IMG/VR virus record: IMGVR_UViG_3300010371_000097
Span: 1 to 27,639 of that record
Reading direction: 5' to 3' (one strand)
Length of the DNA: 27,639 nucleotides
DNA from: a virus
Under the pieces are notes generated by a model. That model was given only the letters and a program-made list of their open reading frames with translations. It was not told where the DNA came from and searched no databases. Below, piece after piece: positions 13,800 to 19,534 of this stretch. Position numbers and translations under genes: made by a program. Position 1 is the stretch's first letter. Each line of letters opens with the position of its first letter.

Positions 13800-14009
13800 T
13801 TATGGCTGCCCCTCGCCCGCCGCCCGCATCTTGGAATCTAGTTCAGCGGGGTCTGCCTGAACGCGGGCCAGCATTTCATTGATGGCCTTGGTGCTGGCCT
13901 CTTTCGAGTCATAGCCCCAGCCCACATGCGTCCAGCCATCATTGCACTTTATCGTGCATTCTTTCCCTATGCCCTTGGTGCTCCATTCGATGCTGGTAAT
14001 TCTCGTCAC
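13800..14009 (-). CDS. Small hypothetical protein, 69 aa
   Basis: GTG start at 14009 with AAGGGGG about seven bases upstream. The protein (MTRITSIEWSTKGIGKECTI ...) looks like a small strand-strand-helix domain: two short strands, GWTHVGWGYDSKEAST and an amphipathic helix INEMLARVQ. The gene is visibly more GC-rich than its neighbours, suggesting separate acquisition. No family recognised. Confidence 0.55.
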   Translation of the reverse strand: MTRITSIEWSTKGIGKECTIKCNDGWTHVGWGYDSKEASTKAINEMLARVQADPAELDSKMRAAGEGQP

Positions 14010-14024
14010 TGATTGCCCCCTTTT

Positions 14025-14288
14025 CTATGTCCCGAAACTAACGTTTGCTGGTGCAGTGGGTGTAGTGCGGGCAACTCTGCCTTGTGCGCCGACACTGCAA
14101 ACGGAAATCAGCTGGGGCTGAGTGAAAAGCCCAGTCGGCTTGGTCATGAAGTACAAAGAGCCACAGTCAGGACACTGAACGAGTAGTTTGTGATTGACGG
14201 GGACTCCCACTTCACCGATGTAGTGACAGTGGCAGTCGAGCTTAAACAGATGATGCTTGGCTGTCGAGCGAATGAATTCGGTTGACAT
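14025..14288 (-). CDS. Zinc-ribbon-like protein, 87 aa
   Basis: From ATG 14288 (AAAGGAG upstream, directly after twister-like element B) the protein has LDCHCHYIGEVGVPVNHKLL followed by QCPDCG, giving a C-x-C ... C-x2-C arrangement typical of a zinc ribbon. The C-terminal half is Pro/Thr/Ala-rich and probably disordered. A longer in-frame extension runs through the element and is unlikely to be translated. Function unknown. Confidence 0.6.
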   Translation of the reverse strand: MSTEFIRSTAKHHLFKLDCHCHYIGEVGVPVNHKLLVQCPDCGSLYFMTKPTGLFTQPQLISVCSVGAQGRVARTTPTAPANVSFGT

Positions 14289-14304
14289 CACTTTTCTCCT
14301 TTGT

Positions 14305-14358
14305 GCGAAGACTTGGGACTTCGCTTGTGCATTACGGCTCTTACGAGCCGCCCTCTGC
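14305..14358 (-). ncRNA. Twister-like element B (candidate ribozyme)
   Basis: Minus strand order: GCAGAGGG (14358-14351), P1 CGGCUC/GAGCCG with loop GUAA (14350-14335), UAAUGC (14334-14329), ACAA, P4 GCGAA/UUCGC around loop GUCCCAAGUC (14324-14305), then AAAGGAG of the next gene. This is the most compact copy. The stop codon of the upstream gene is the UAA in the P1 loop, so coding and structure overlap. Predicted cleavage lies between 14334 and 14333. Confidence 0.7.
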
Positions 14359-14583
14359 TTTGTTTCGTTCTTTGACAACTTCTCGAAAATTCAAAACCCG
14401 TAAAGACTCATCCAGCATTTCAATGCTATAGTTCCTGTCCCCAGAAAGCTCCCAAGCATCATCCCAAACTTGCTCGGTTTCATCCGGAGTAGCATTCACG
14501 AGTGTCGTTAGCTCTGTAACGGCACTTTCAATTTCCCGTTTCAATTGCTCGATTCGATTGGCTTTTTCTTGCTCGGTTAGCAT
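14341..14583 (-). CDS. Small coiled-coil protein, 80 aa
   Basis: ATG 14583 has GAGGTGAG upstream and overlaps the previous gene's end. The first half (EQEKANRIEQLKREIESAV) is a heptad-like coiled coil; the second is acidic with a short helical end. The last codons, A-E-G-G-S-stop, coincide with the GCAGAGGG block and P1 of element B. No family recognised. Confidence 0.6.
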   Translation of the reverse strand: MLTEQEKANRIEQLKREIESAVTELTTLVNATPDETEQVWDDAWELSGDRNYSIEMLDESLRVLNFREVVKERNKAEGGS

Positions 14584-14744
14584 GATCTCACCTCCATTGC
14601 CTTGCGCATCGCCGATTGCCAGTAGATGTCCCGCTCTTGCTGAGTCATCTCTTGATGCTTGCGCAGTTTCGTTTCGACTTTATCGCCGATCATTTGAAAA
14701 GCCTGACGCTCGATACGAGTTACACGATGTGGATTGTATTGCAT
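14577..14744 (-). CDS. Small hypothetical protein, 55 aa
   Basis: Directly downstream of twister-like element A, ATG 14744 follows TGAGGAG at good spacing. The protein begins MQYNPHRVTRIERQAFQMIG and is basic and helical, with QEMTQQERDIYWQSAMRKAM near the end. It overlaps the start of the next gene by seven bases. No domain recognised. Confidence 0.6.
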   Translation of the reverse strand: MQYNPHRVTRIERQAFQMIGDKVETKLRKHQEMTQQERDIYWQSAMRKAMEVRSC

Positions 14745-14762
14745 GACGTTCTCCTCAATGCT

Positions 14763-14828
14763 GTCCGATTTGGGACGGACTCACGCGATGCGTGAACGCA
14801 TTACGCGGCTTATCGCCGCGCCCTCTGC
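14763..14828 (-). ncRNA. Twister-like element A with an extra hairpin
   Basis: Minus strand order: GCAGAGGG (14828-14821), P1 CGCGGC/GCCGCG with loop GAUAA (14820-14804), UAAUGC (14803-14798), an additional 6-bp hairpin UCACGC/GCGUGA (14795-14781), then P4 GUCC/GGAC closing a loop with UCCCAAAUC (14780-14763). The extra hairpin occupies the place of the optional P3/P5 stems of twisters. Predicted cleavage lies between 14803 and 14802. The 5' half has been tandemly duplicated (14844-14877). Confidence 0.68.
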
Positions 14829-14877
14829 TTGAATACTTTGAACTTATCGCCGCGCCCTCTGCTTGAATACTTTGAAC
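14810..14877. repeat. Perfect 34-bp tandem duplication
   Basis: Bases 14810-14843 and 14844-14877 are identical. On the minus strand each unit holds the last codons of the zinc-ribbon gene (V-F-K-Q-R-A-R-R-stop region) plus the GCAGAGGG block and half of P1 of element A. The second copy of the 5' block lacks a partner P1 strand of its own, so two copies compete for one 3' half. Confidence 0.9.
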
Positions 14878-15041
14878 TTCTCTCCGCCGCAGATGCATTG
14901 TGTTGGGTAATCGTCTTTTGCATGAACTACGCCACACGCTATGCACTGAATCATCTCTCTCACTTGATACCAGCCGTAAAGTTTACGGGGCACAAGCGGC
15001 TTCGGAATGAACTTCTGTTGAATGCTTTCGAGTTGGGTCAT
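14844..15041 (-). CDS. Zinc-ribbon protein, 65 aa
   Basis: ATG 15041 overlaps the stop of the upstream gene. The protein carries CIACGVVHAKDDYPTQCICG, a complete C-x2-C ... C-x2-C zinc ribbon in the middle, followed by a basic tail encoded by the duplicated segment. Its TAA is the last codon in the duplicated unit. It is probably nucleic-acid binding; specific role unknown. Confidence 0.65.
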   Translation of the reverse strand: MTQLESIQQKFIPKPLVPRKLYGWYQVREMIQCIACGVVHAKDDYPTQCICGGEKFKVFKQRARR

Positions 15042-15268
15042 TTTCTCACCTGTAAGATTGAAAGATTCTTCAGCTCTATAGAAGTAACTTCGCCAGCAAA
15101 GTCTTCCTGACTATAAAGAATATTTTCTCGCATTGTGCTGGTATCGAAAAGATCGATGAACGTATCGATCAAATCATCCTGATTGAGCACAGCACCCGGC
15201 TCATGCTCGACCATCACCTCGAAAGTAACTCTGATTTTCTTCTGAATCACTTGCTCTTTTTTTGCCAT
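15038..15268 (-). CDS. Small hypothetical protein, 76 aa
   Basis: ATG 15268 is preceded by AAGGAG and twister-like element D. The protein begins MAKKEQVIQKKIRVTFEVMV, then has an acidic helical segment and ends with a strand (GEVTSIELKNLSILQVRK). It looks like a small alpha/beta domain. It is the first gene after the promoter at 15838-15865, following an unusually long leader. No family recognised. Confidence 0.65.
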   Translation of the reverse strand: MAKKEQVIQKKIRVTFEVMVEHEPGAVLNQDDLIDTFIDLFDTSTMRENILYSQEDFAGEVTSIELKNLSILQVRK

Positions 15269-15284
15269 TGTGTTCTCCTTGTGC

Positions 15285-15344
15285 GCTCAATTTGGGATGA
15301 GCCGCCGATTGATTAGAGAGCGATATTCTGCTCTCCCCTCTCAT
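15285..15344 (-). ncRNA. Twister-like element D with covarying P2
   Basis: Minus strand order: UGAGAGGG (15343-15336), P1 GAGAGC/GCUCUC with an 8-nt loop (15335-15316), UAAUCA (15315-15310), linker, P4 GCUCA/UGAGC around a loop with AUCCCAAAU (15302-15285). In the other copies the short P2 is GCA with UGC; here it is UGA with UCA, a compensatory change that keeps pairing. Predicted cleavage lies between 15315 and 15314. AAGGAG of the next gene follows. Confidence 0.65.
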
Positions 15345-15345
15345 A

Positions 15346-15837
15346 GGTTTATTGTCTCGGTTGTAGCTCTCGTATTGCGCTGGCTTTGCGTATCACGCTG
15401 TCTCTCGTGAATTCGTGCTGCGAAGCGCTTTATCAAGTCACCAAGTTTCGAGATCACCTGTTGATCTCACTCGCTCTGTCTGTTTCTCGCGCTGGAGTTT
15501 CTGTTGAGAGAGAATTCATATTCTTGCGGGCATCGTGTCTGAGATCGTGCGATATCAGCTCAGAGCGGCTGTACAAGCAGGCTCGGTAGGGATCAGTTCA
15601 CACTCAAACTCACTAGCTCGCGGGCGCTTCAGGAGAGTCTCACGTCTCGACTCACAGCGTAGAATCTCTTTCGCTTTGATCTGTCAGCCTCGCTGGGAGT
15701 CTCAAGTGATTGAAGTCTTGCTTTGAAATATTGAGCAACGGGATTCGAGATCGCGGCGGCAGAGAAGCTCTGCTTTTTGCGTCTGAAGCTTAGAAGTGAA
15801 AGAGCTGACTTGCTTGCTCCCGTCTGGAAGCATGTCC
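15346..15837 (-). other. Long leader without a convincing gene
   Basis: Nearly 500 bases lie between the promoter at 15838-15865 and element D. On the minus strand it is purine-rich with many GAGA-like runs. Possible frames (such as one ending at 15629, or a 43-codon frame from ATG 15834) lack ribosome sites and recognisable motifs. It may be a regulatory leader, a small RNA or decayed coding sequence; I see nothing more specific. Confidence 0.4.
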
Positions 15838-15865
15838 AGAATAGCACATTTGAGAGGCTTGTCAA
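15838..15865 (-). promoter_or_regulatory. Sigma-70-type promoter for the element-bearing operon
   Basis: Minus strand TTGACA (15865-15860), 16-bp spacer, TATTCT (15843-15838). The -35 is consensus and the -10 matches at four of six positions. It is the best promoter in this region and is placed to transcribe leftward through element D and all following small genes to the terminator at 7766-7808. Confidence 0.6.
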
Positions 15866-15920
15866 GGGCTAAGTCCAAATAAAATCAACAGCTTGAATAC
15901 TGCGTTTTTAAGCGCTTCAA

Positions 15921-15964
15921 GCGCATCGCCGGTGCAGAACAGCACGAGGCGGGCAGCGATGCGC
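15921..15964. repeat. Nested inverted repeat between operons
   Basis: GCGCATCGC (15921-15929) and GCGATGCGC (15956-15964) form a perfect 9-bp stem, with GTGC/GCAC (932-935 with 942-945 of the 15-kb block) nested inside. It lies just after the stop of the 15985-16776 gene, where a terminator is expected, but no U-run follows on the minus strand. It may terminate weakly or protect the 3' end. Confidence 0.4.
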
Positions 15965-15984
15965 TATAAGCGATTCTGACGCGA

Positions 15985-16776
15985 TCAGAACACATTCTGT
16001 ATCGGCATCAGACCCGGTGGCAGACTCTTAATGATCGTCTGCTGACTTTGTGAACTGGGAGAGCTAGCATAGCCTCCCTTCCCGTCCCCAGCATACGCCT
16101 GCCACATGTATCGACCATAGCCGCGACGATGCCATACGACCTCTTTGGTCAAGAATGTAAAGCCACTCGCAATGATAGAGCCTCCCCATTCGTAGTCTTC
16201 TCTCCAATCCTCACCCGCTGGGAGATCGTCGATAGCAGCTCCCGAGTATGGGCCGCTGAAAGTGCAGCGCACAATCGAATCAGTATTTTTTGTGATAGTC
16301 GGAAATGTCGAGATTGTCGGATTAGTAGGAGGATCGAAAATGAGGTAGTCAGTCTCAGGTCGAGTCATCACCCAAGAGAAGCTAAAGAATGAGGATGAAC
16401 CTGCTGAATAAGAGGCACGTCTCGGGAGTCGTCGAATTCCCAGACCCGAAACGCACTCCAGCTTACCCGTAGCAAGATTCGTCCAGATACGCTCAGTCAT
16501 ACGCTGTCTGATCCACTCTTGAGTGACTGTCATCCAGTCCCAAGGACCAAGACCTATCACAGGATCAGAGCTGGTCGTTTGTGTAGGGTCGCCTAGAATC
16601 TTCCCGCTTTTAGTGACAAACCCCTTACAGTAAACCAGTTGAAGATTCCCGTCATCATCATACGGGCTTACATATGTGATGTTGGGATTAGTTGCGCCCG
16701 GGACTTTCGGGGCAAGATAAGAGGTACTACGGAAACTGGGAGATGGGGCAACGAGATCGAGGACGTCGGTATACAT
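15985..16776 (-). CDS. Hypothetical protein, 263 aa, beta-rich
   Basis: ATG 16776 follows AAGGAG at good spacing. The protein starts MYTDVLDLVAPSPSFRSTSY and is rich in Gly, Ser, Thr, Pro and aromatic residues (WDWMTVTQEW, SSFFSFSWVM, YGRYMWQAYAGDGKGGYASS). This looks like a secreted or virion-surface beta protein rather than an enzyme. No signal peptide or family is recognised. Such composition in a leftward, otherwise early-looking block is unexpected; a moron-like gene is possible. Confidence 0.65.
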   Translation of the reverse strand: MYTDVLDLVAPSPSFRSTSYLAPKVPGATNPNITYVSPYDDDGNLQLVYCKGFVTKSGKILGDPTQTTSSDPVIGLGPWDWMTVTQEWIRQRMTERIWTNLATGKLECVSGLGIRRLPRRASYSAGSSSFFSFSWVMTRPETDYLIFDPPTNPTISTFPTITKNTDSIVRCTFSGPYSGAAIDDLPAGEDWREDYEWGGSIIASGFTFLTKEVVWHRRGYGRYMWQAYAGDGKGGYASSPSSQSQQTIIKSLPPGLMPIQNVF

Positions 16777-16949
16777 TAAGACTCCTTCCAGCTTTGTCGA
16801 ATTTCGTTCTCATACTGTTCTACATTCTGCTCCGTGATTTGATACATATGCAGGATGTCCTTTCGATGCTCTTCTCCCTCTAGGAAGATAGAGCGCATAT
16901 CCCATTCGCGTAGGAAACACTCCACTCGAAATTTCAAATCAAATGCCAT
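16776..16949 (-). CDS. Small acidic hypothetical protein, 57 aa
   Basis: ATG 16949 has a purine-rich AGGGGGACGAAGAG upstream. The protein begins MAFDLKFRVECFLREWDMRS and is acidic and helical. It overlaps the end of the upstream gene by 11 bases, and its TAA overlaps the next ATG. No domain recognised. Confidence 0.55.
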   Translation of the reverse strand: MAFDLKFRVECFLREWDMRSIFLEGEEHRKDILHMYQITEQNVEQYENEIRQSWKES

Positions 16950-17124
16950 CTCTTCGTCCCCCTGCAATTAAACCGAAAGTCGTTTTATACATTGGGTCCG
17001 AAAGTTCTAGCTCTCGCTTCATAGTATCTTCGATGATCATTTGAAGCTCACTCTGAGAGACGCCGTGAAGAGTTACCCAGAATGATTTCTTTAGACTCTG
17101 GGCAATTGCTTCCGCCAAATTCAT
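16939..17124 (-). CDS. Small hypothetical protein, 61 aa
   Basis: ATG 17124 follows AAGGGAG. The protein begins MNLAEAIAQSLKKSFWVTLH, helical throughout, with IIEDTMKRELELSD in the middle and a Gly/Arg-rich end. It overlaps the 3' part of the upstream gene by 77 bases in another frame, deep but with a good ribosome site. No family recognised. Confidence 0.5.
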   Translation of the reverse strand: MNLAEAIAQSLKKSFWVTLHGVSQSELQMIIEDTMKRELELSDPMYKTTFGLIAGGRRDGI

Positions 17125-17284
17125 ATTTTTCTCCCTTCAAAATCTCATCAAATTCCCGCTGTAACCACATACAAAATTCAAGCGTTATACGCGACTTAGG
17201 TACGGGCGGAGGCTCGAAAACTTTGGCAGGAATCTCGATGCTCGCTTTGAGTCCTTTGCCATCACTTAGTTCCATCGTCACCAC
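17048..17284 (-). CDS. Small hypothetical protein, about 78 aa
   Basis: The start at GTG 17284 has AAGGAG seven bases upstream; ATG 17275 is an alternative without a ribosome site. The protein has strands around residues 10-30 (GLKASIEIPAKVFEPPPVP), then LEFCMWLQREFDEILKGE. It overlaps the 3' end of the upstream 288-residue gene. No family recognised. Confidence 0.5.
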   Translation of the reverse strand: MVTMELSDGKGLKASIEIPAKVFEPPPVPKSRITLEFCMWLQREFDEILKGEKYEFGGSNCPESKEIILGNSSRRLSE

Positions 17285-18128
17285 TGGACTTCTCCTTGCG
17301 GGAGAGCAGCGTCTCCATGTCCTCGATCCACGCTGGTATTTCTTGAAGCGAAACCTCATGGGATAATTCAGAGCCTTCAAGATTGCAAGCTCTCATTCTA
17401 CCGAGGCATATTTCTAAACGCGTCTTTGCCAGCCTCAGCGCCTTACACATCTCGCCGAGGGAACGCTTGAGGGCAACAATGCCGGGCAAAATCTTGTCGT
17501 GAATTGAATCTCCAAGTCCAACGTTTAACTCGCGGCCTATTTCCTGCAAAGGCGGGCATACGGCGATCATTCTCTCCTTCCACGCACGAGCTTCCGCCAG
17601 TTCCTTGCGAAGGGACTCGACCTCGGCCTCTGCTCTCGACAAGTGCGCTGAAACGGAGCGGAAGCTGTGAGTGGAAGCGGAATAGCAATGGGCAATGGCA
17701 CGCGCTTCGGCGTCAATCTCTCGCGCTCCCGTCGGTGTGGTTCGGCAAGCATGGTTGGTATGTTCGTCGCCAGTTTTATTCTCCAATTCACATGCTTCGC
17801 ACGGTGCAGGTGCGGGAGATGCTTGTCCATTAGCGCCAGTTTCCCCCCCACACGATAAGCACCTGAATTTGCTCGGGACCATGATCGCTCCGCATACGTG
17901 ACAGCTTGGGTCATCTGGCCGCGGTCTAATCTCACTCAAGACATAGTGAACAATGCTTGAGGCTAGTTTGCTAATGTCAGGAGCTTCGGCAGCGCGGGCG
18001 GCTCGCCACGTTACCCATCGCGCTTTCGTGCCTTTGTCGAAGTAGGTGTCACCGTCCCTGCGTGTGTGTAGGTGACACGATTCGGCCCACTTCTCGAACG
18101 CTTCCCGTTCCCCTGCTTGACCGCTCAT
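17262..18128 (-). CDS. Phage protein with zinc ribbon and coiled coil, GC-rich
   Basis: The 288-residue protein opens with EREAFEKWAES and WVTWRAARA, a pattern I associate with small phage proteins of proteobacterial phages. It continues with a zinc ribbon (SCHVCG ... CLSCGG), CEACELENKTGDEHTNHAC, then a coiled coil (SRAEAEVESLRKELAEARA). Its codon choice is clearly more GC-rich than the flanks, suggesting recent acquisition. It starts in an ATGA overlap with the Phd-like frame. Function unknown. Confidence 0.65.
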   Translation of the reverse strand: MSGQAGEREAFEKWAESCHLHTRRDGDTYFDKGTKARWVTWRAARAAEAPDISKLASSIVHYVLSEIRPRPDDPSCHVCGAIMVPSKFRCLSCGGETGANGQASPAPAPCEACELENKTGDEHTNHACRTTPTGAREIDAEARAIAHCYSASTHSFRSVSAHLSRAEAEVESLRKELAEARAWKERMIAVCPPLQEIGRELNVGLGDSIHDKILPGIVALKRSLGEMCKALRLAKTRLEICLGRMRACNLEGSELSHEVSLQEIPAWIEDMETLLSRKEKSSGDDGTK

Positions 18129-18295
18129 CGTCCGCCTCCAGTCAGTTTAAGTCTGCGAATTTCTGCTCCGAGTTCAAGGGCGTCGGCTTCAATGGGAGAA
18201 AGCTGTGCAATAGCAACGCCATTCTTTGTGATCGTAAACGTCTTGCCCATCTGCGCCTGTAACAGCACGTCCCCCGGAGCCTTACGGAAGTCCAT
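18125..18295 (-). CDS. Phd/YefM antitoxin-like small protein, possibly frameshifted
   Basis: The 56-residue frame reads MDFRKAPGDVLLQAQMGKTF, then TITKNGVAIAQLSP, closely matching the Phd/YefM N-terminal fold, which binds DNA and neutralises a toxin. No ribosome site precedes ATG 18295. Codons just upstream in the same frame (KETITA) look coding but stop at TAG, whereas a GTG-started frame from 18366 (VSDEPTHFGKFSGF) flows into the region in another frame. A one-base shift near 18320 would join them. No toxin gene is recognised beside it. Confidence 0.45.
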   Translation of the reverse strand: MDFRKAPGDVLLQAQMGKTFTITKNGVAIAQLSPIEADALELGAEIRRLKLTGGGR

Positions 18296-18362
18296 CGCCG
18301 TGATGGTTTCTTTCTGGGCCTGCTAAAACCAGAGAATTTGCCAAAGTGCGTCGGCTCATCGC

Positions 18363-18767
18363 TCACTCCCTTTCCGTTCTCTCTCTGATGCGCAGTAGCC
18401 GGTCGATCTCAGCTGCGATCAGTGCCCCGGCTTTAGTCAGTAAGTCAATACGCTCATCCAGTGAGCAACTGCACGGGTGAGTAGGTCGAAAACTGCGCTT
18501 AACTCTGTTCTCTCCGTACTGCATTCTCTTGTCCCAGCGTGATGACCACGGCCATGGGTCTGAGAACTGAAAACCTTTTGTAAGCTCACTGGCAACGTAG
18601 ATAGGGAGAGGGGAAGCGTAGCATACTGCGGCTTTCGCCAGTTCTCCGTGATCGTGCTCGTCATCGTGCTGAGCCGTGAATTTCTCTTCAAGCACCTGAC
18701 GCATCCGCTCTTTGACAATACGCATGATACCCTGATTAGTCTGCGGAGACAGGACGATCTTATTCAT
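18363..18767 (-). CDS. Conserved phage protein, 134 aa
   Basis: The protein resembles a family common in phage genomes: IVKERMRQVLEEKFTAQHDD near the N-terminus, ELAKAAVCYASP, DPWPWSSRWDKRM, and a C-terminal LLTKAGALIAAEIDRLLR. The conserved E-R-x-R-Q, HDD and DPWPW features are what I recognise; the function is not known to me. ATG 18767 overlaps the upstream stop. Confidence 0.75.
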   Translation of the reverse strand: MNKIVLSPQTNQGIMRIVKERMRQVLEEKFTAQHDDEHDHGELAKAAVCYASPLPIYVASELTKGFQFSDPWPWSSRWDKRMQYGENRVKRSFRPTHPCSCSLDERIDLLTKAGALIAAEIDRLLRIRERTERE

Positions 18768-19003
18768 TTGGACTTTTTCTCCATTTCCCGCTTGGCAATC
18801 ATATAGCCCAGATTCATAGCTGTCCCGAGATCGAGAGCGAGCATCTGAAGAGGCTGTGGGGAACTTGCCATCTCAATAAGAGCAATTCTGGCTCTCCCCA
18901 AAAAGAAGTCTGACTTACAAAGCTCGGCAAGCCACACCATGTCAGAGGACTGCATCGTATGATGAGCAGCTGCCACCTCAAGAATTTGTTCCTTAGTAAA
19001 CAT
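18764..19003 (-). CDS. Small hypothetical protein, 79 aa
   Basis: ATG 19003 has GGGGGTGG upstream and starts MFTKEQILEVAAAHHTMQSS. The protein is helical and ends LGTAMNLGYMIAKREMEKKS. Its length, the LC near the middle and the GY-x-I-x-K ending resemble the protein at 19234-19533, so the two may be distant paralogues. It overlaps the membrane peptide gene at 18993-19151. No domain recognised. Confidence 0.6.
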   Translation of the reverse strand: MFTKEQILEVAAAHHTMQSSDMVWLAELCKSDFFLGRARIALIEMASSPQPLQMLALDLGTAMNLGYMIAKREMEKKSK

Positions 19004-19151
19004 TAACCACCCCCGAGGGATGCTTGGATTCAAGAGCACTGACACGAGTGTCCAGCTCTTTGATGTGCTCATTCATGATGTGTATTGAGAGAGACAGACA
19101 AAGCAAGCTTATGGCTAAGCCGACGAGAGATGCAAAAGTCGCTCGATTCAT
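18993..19151 (-). CDS. Small membrane protein with coiled-coil tail, 52 aa
   Basis: ATG 19151 follows CGGAG at a spacing of six. The protein starts MNRATFASLVGLAISLLCLS, a clear N-terminal transmembrane helix (about residues 6-24), followed by a charged helical stretch (MNEHIKELDTRVSALESK). This topology recalls small phage inner-membrane proteins, including some lysis accessories, but there is no other evidence. Its end overlaps the next start by 11 bases. Confidence 0.6.
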   Translation of the reverse strand: MNRATFASLVGLAISLLCLSLSIHIMNEHIKELDTRVSALESKHPSGVVNVY

Positions 19152-19233
19152 TTCATTCTCCGTTTGGATATCGGCTGTCGCCGAATTGTTATAGCTTGTG
19201 CTCTTAAAAGAGAGGAGTCAAGCAGATAATTCC

Positions 19234-19533
19234 TTATTCCCCTATCAGACGTGCAGCAATAGCTTCCTCGAAGCCATGCTTCTTTCCGATCTTGTAACCC
19301 ATAAGCAGTAATGCGCCAATCCCATGTGCAGGACTGACGAACATAGTAGCCAGCACGCGGTCAGTATAATGCTCCAGTGTAAGCCGAAGCTCGTCATCGG
19401 CTTGCAGCGTAAGAATGAATGAGCACAGCTCGCAGATACGAATGTGATCTTCTCCGCTTACTCCCGAATTCTGCCGATGAACGGCGTCCATCTCACTGAC
19501 TACCGAATCCCATTCAGCTTGGGTGAATTTCAT
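19234..19533 (-). CDS. Hypothetical protein, 99 aa
   Basis: Translation most likely begins at ATG 19533 (MKFTQAEWDSVVSEMDAVHR), nine bases after GGAG; ATG 19542 is too close to it. The protein is helical, with ICELCSFILTL and a C-terminal IGALLLMGYKIGKKHGFEEA. It follows the ribbon-helix-helix-like gene without a gap. Possible paralogue of 18764-19003. Function unknown. Confidence 0.6.
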   Translation of the reverse strand: MKFTQAEWDSVVSEMDAVHRQNSGVSGEDHIRICELCSFILTLQADDELRLTLEHYTDRVLATMFVSPAHGIGALLLMGYKIGKKHGFEEAIAARLIGE

Positions 19534-19534
19534 T

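Noticed and set aside
15721-15790. Possible tRNA on the minus strand (CTCGAATCCC resembling a T-arm)
   Set aside because: No acceptor stem, anticodon arm or D-arm could be placed around it.
15629-15865. 78-codon minus-strand open frame in the long leader
   Set aside because: Its only start is a TTG lying in the -35 box of the promoter; no ribosome site, no motif, composition like the rest of the leader.
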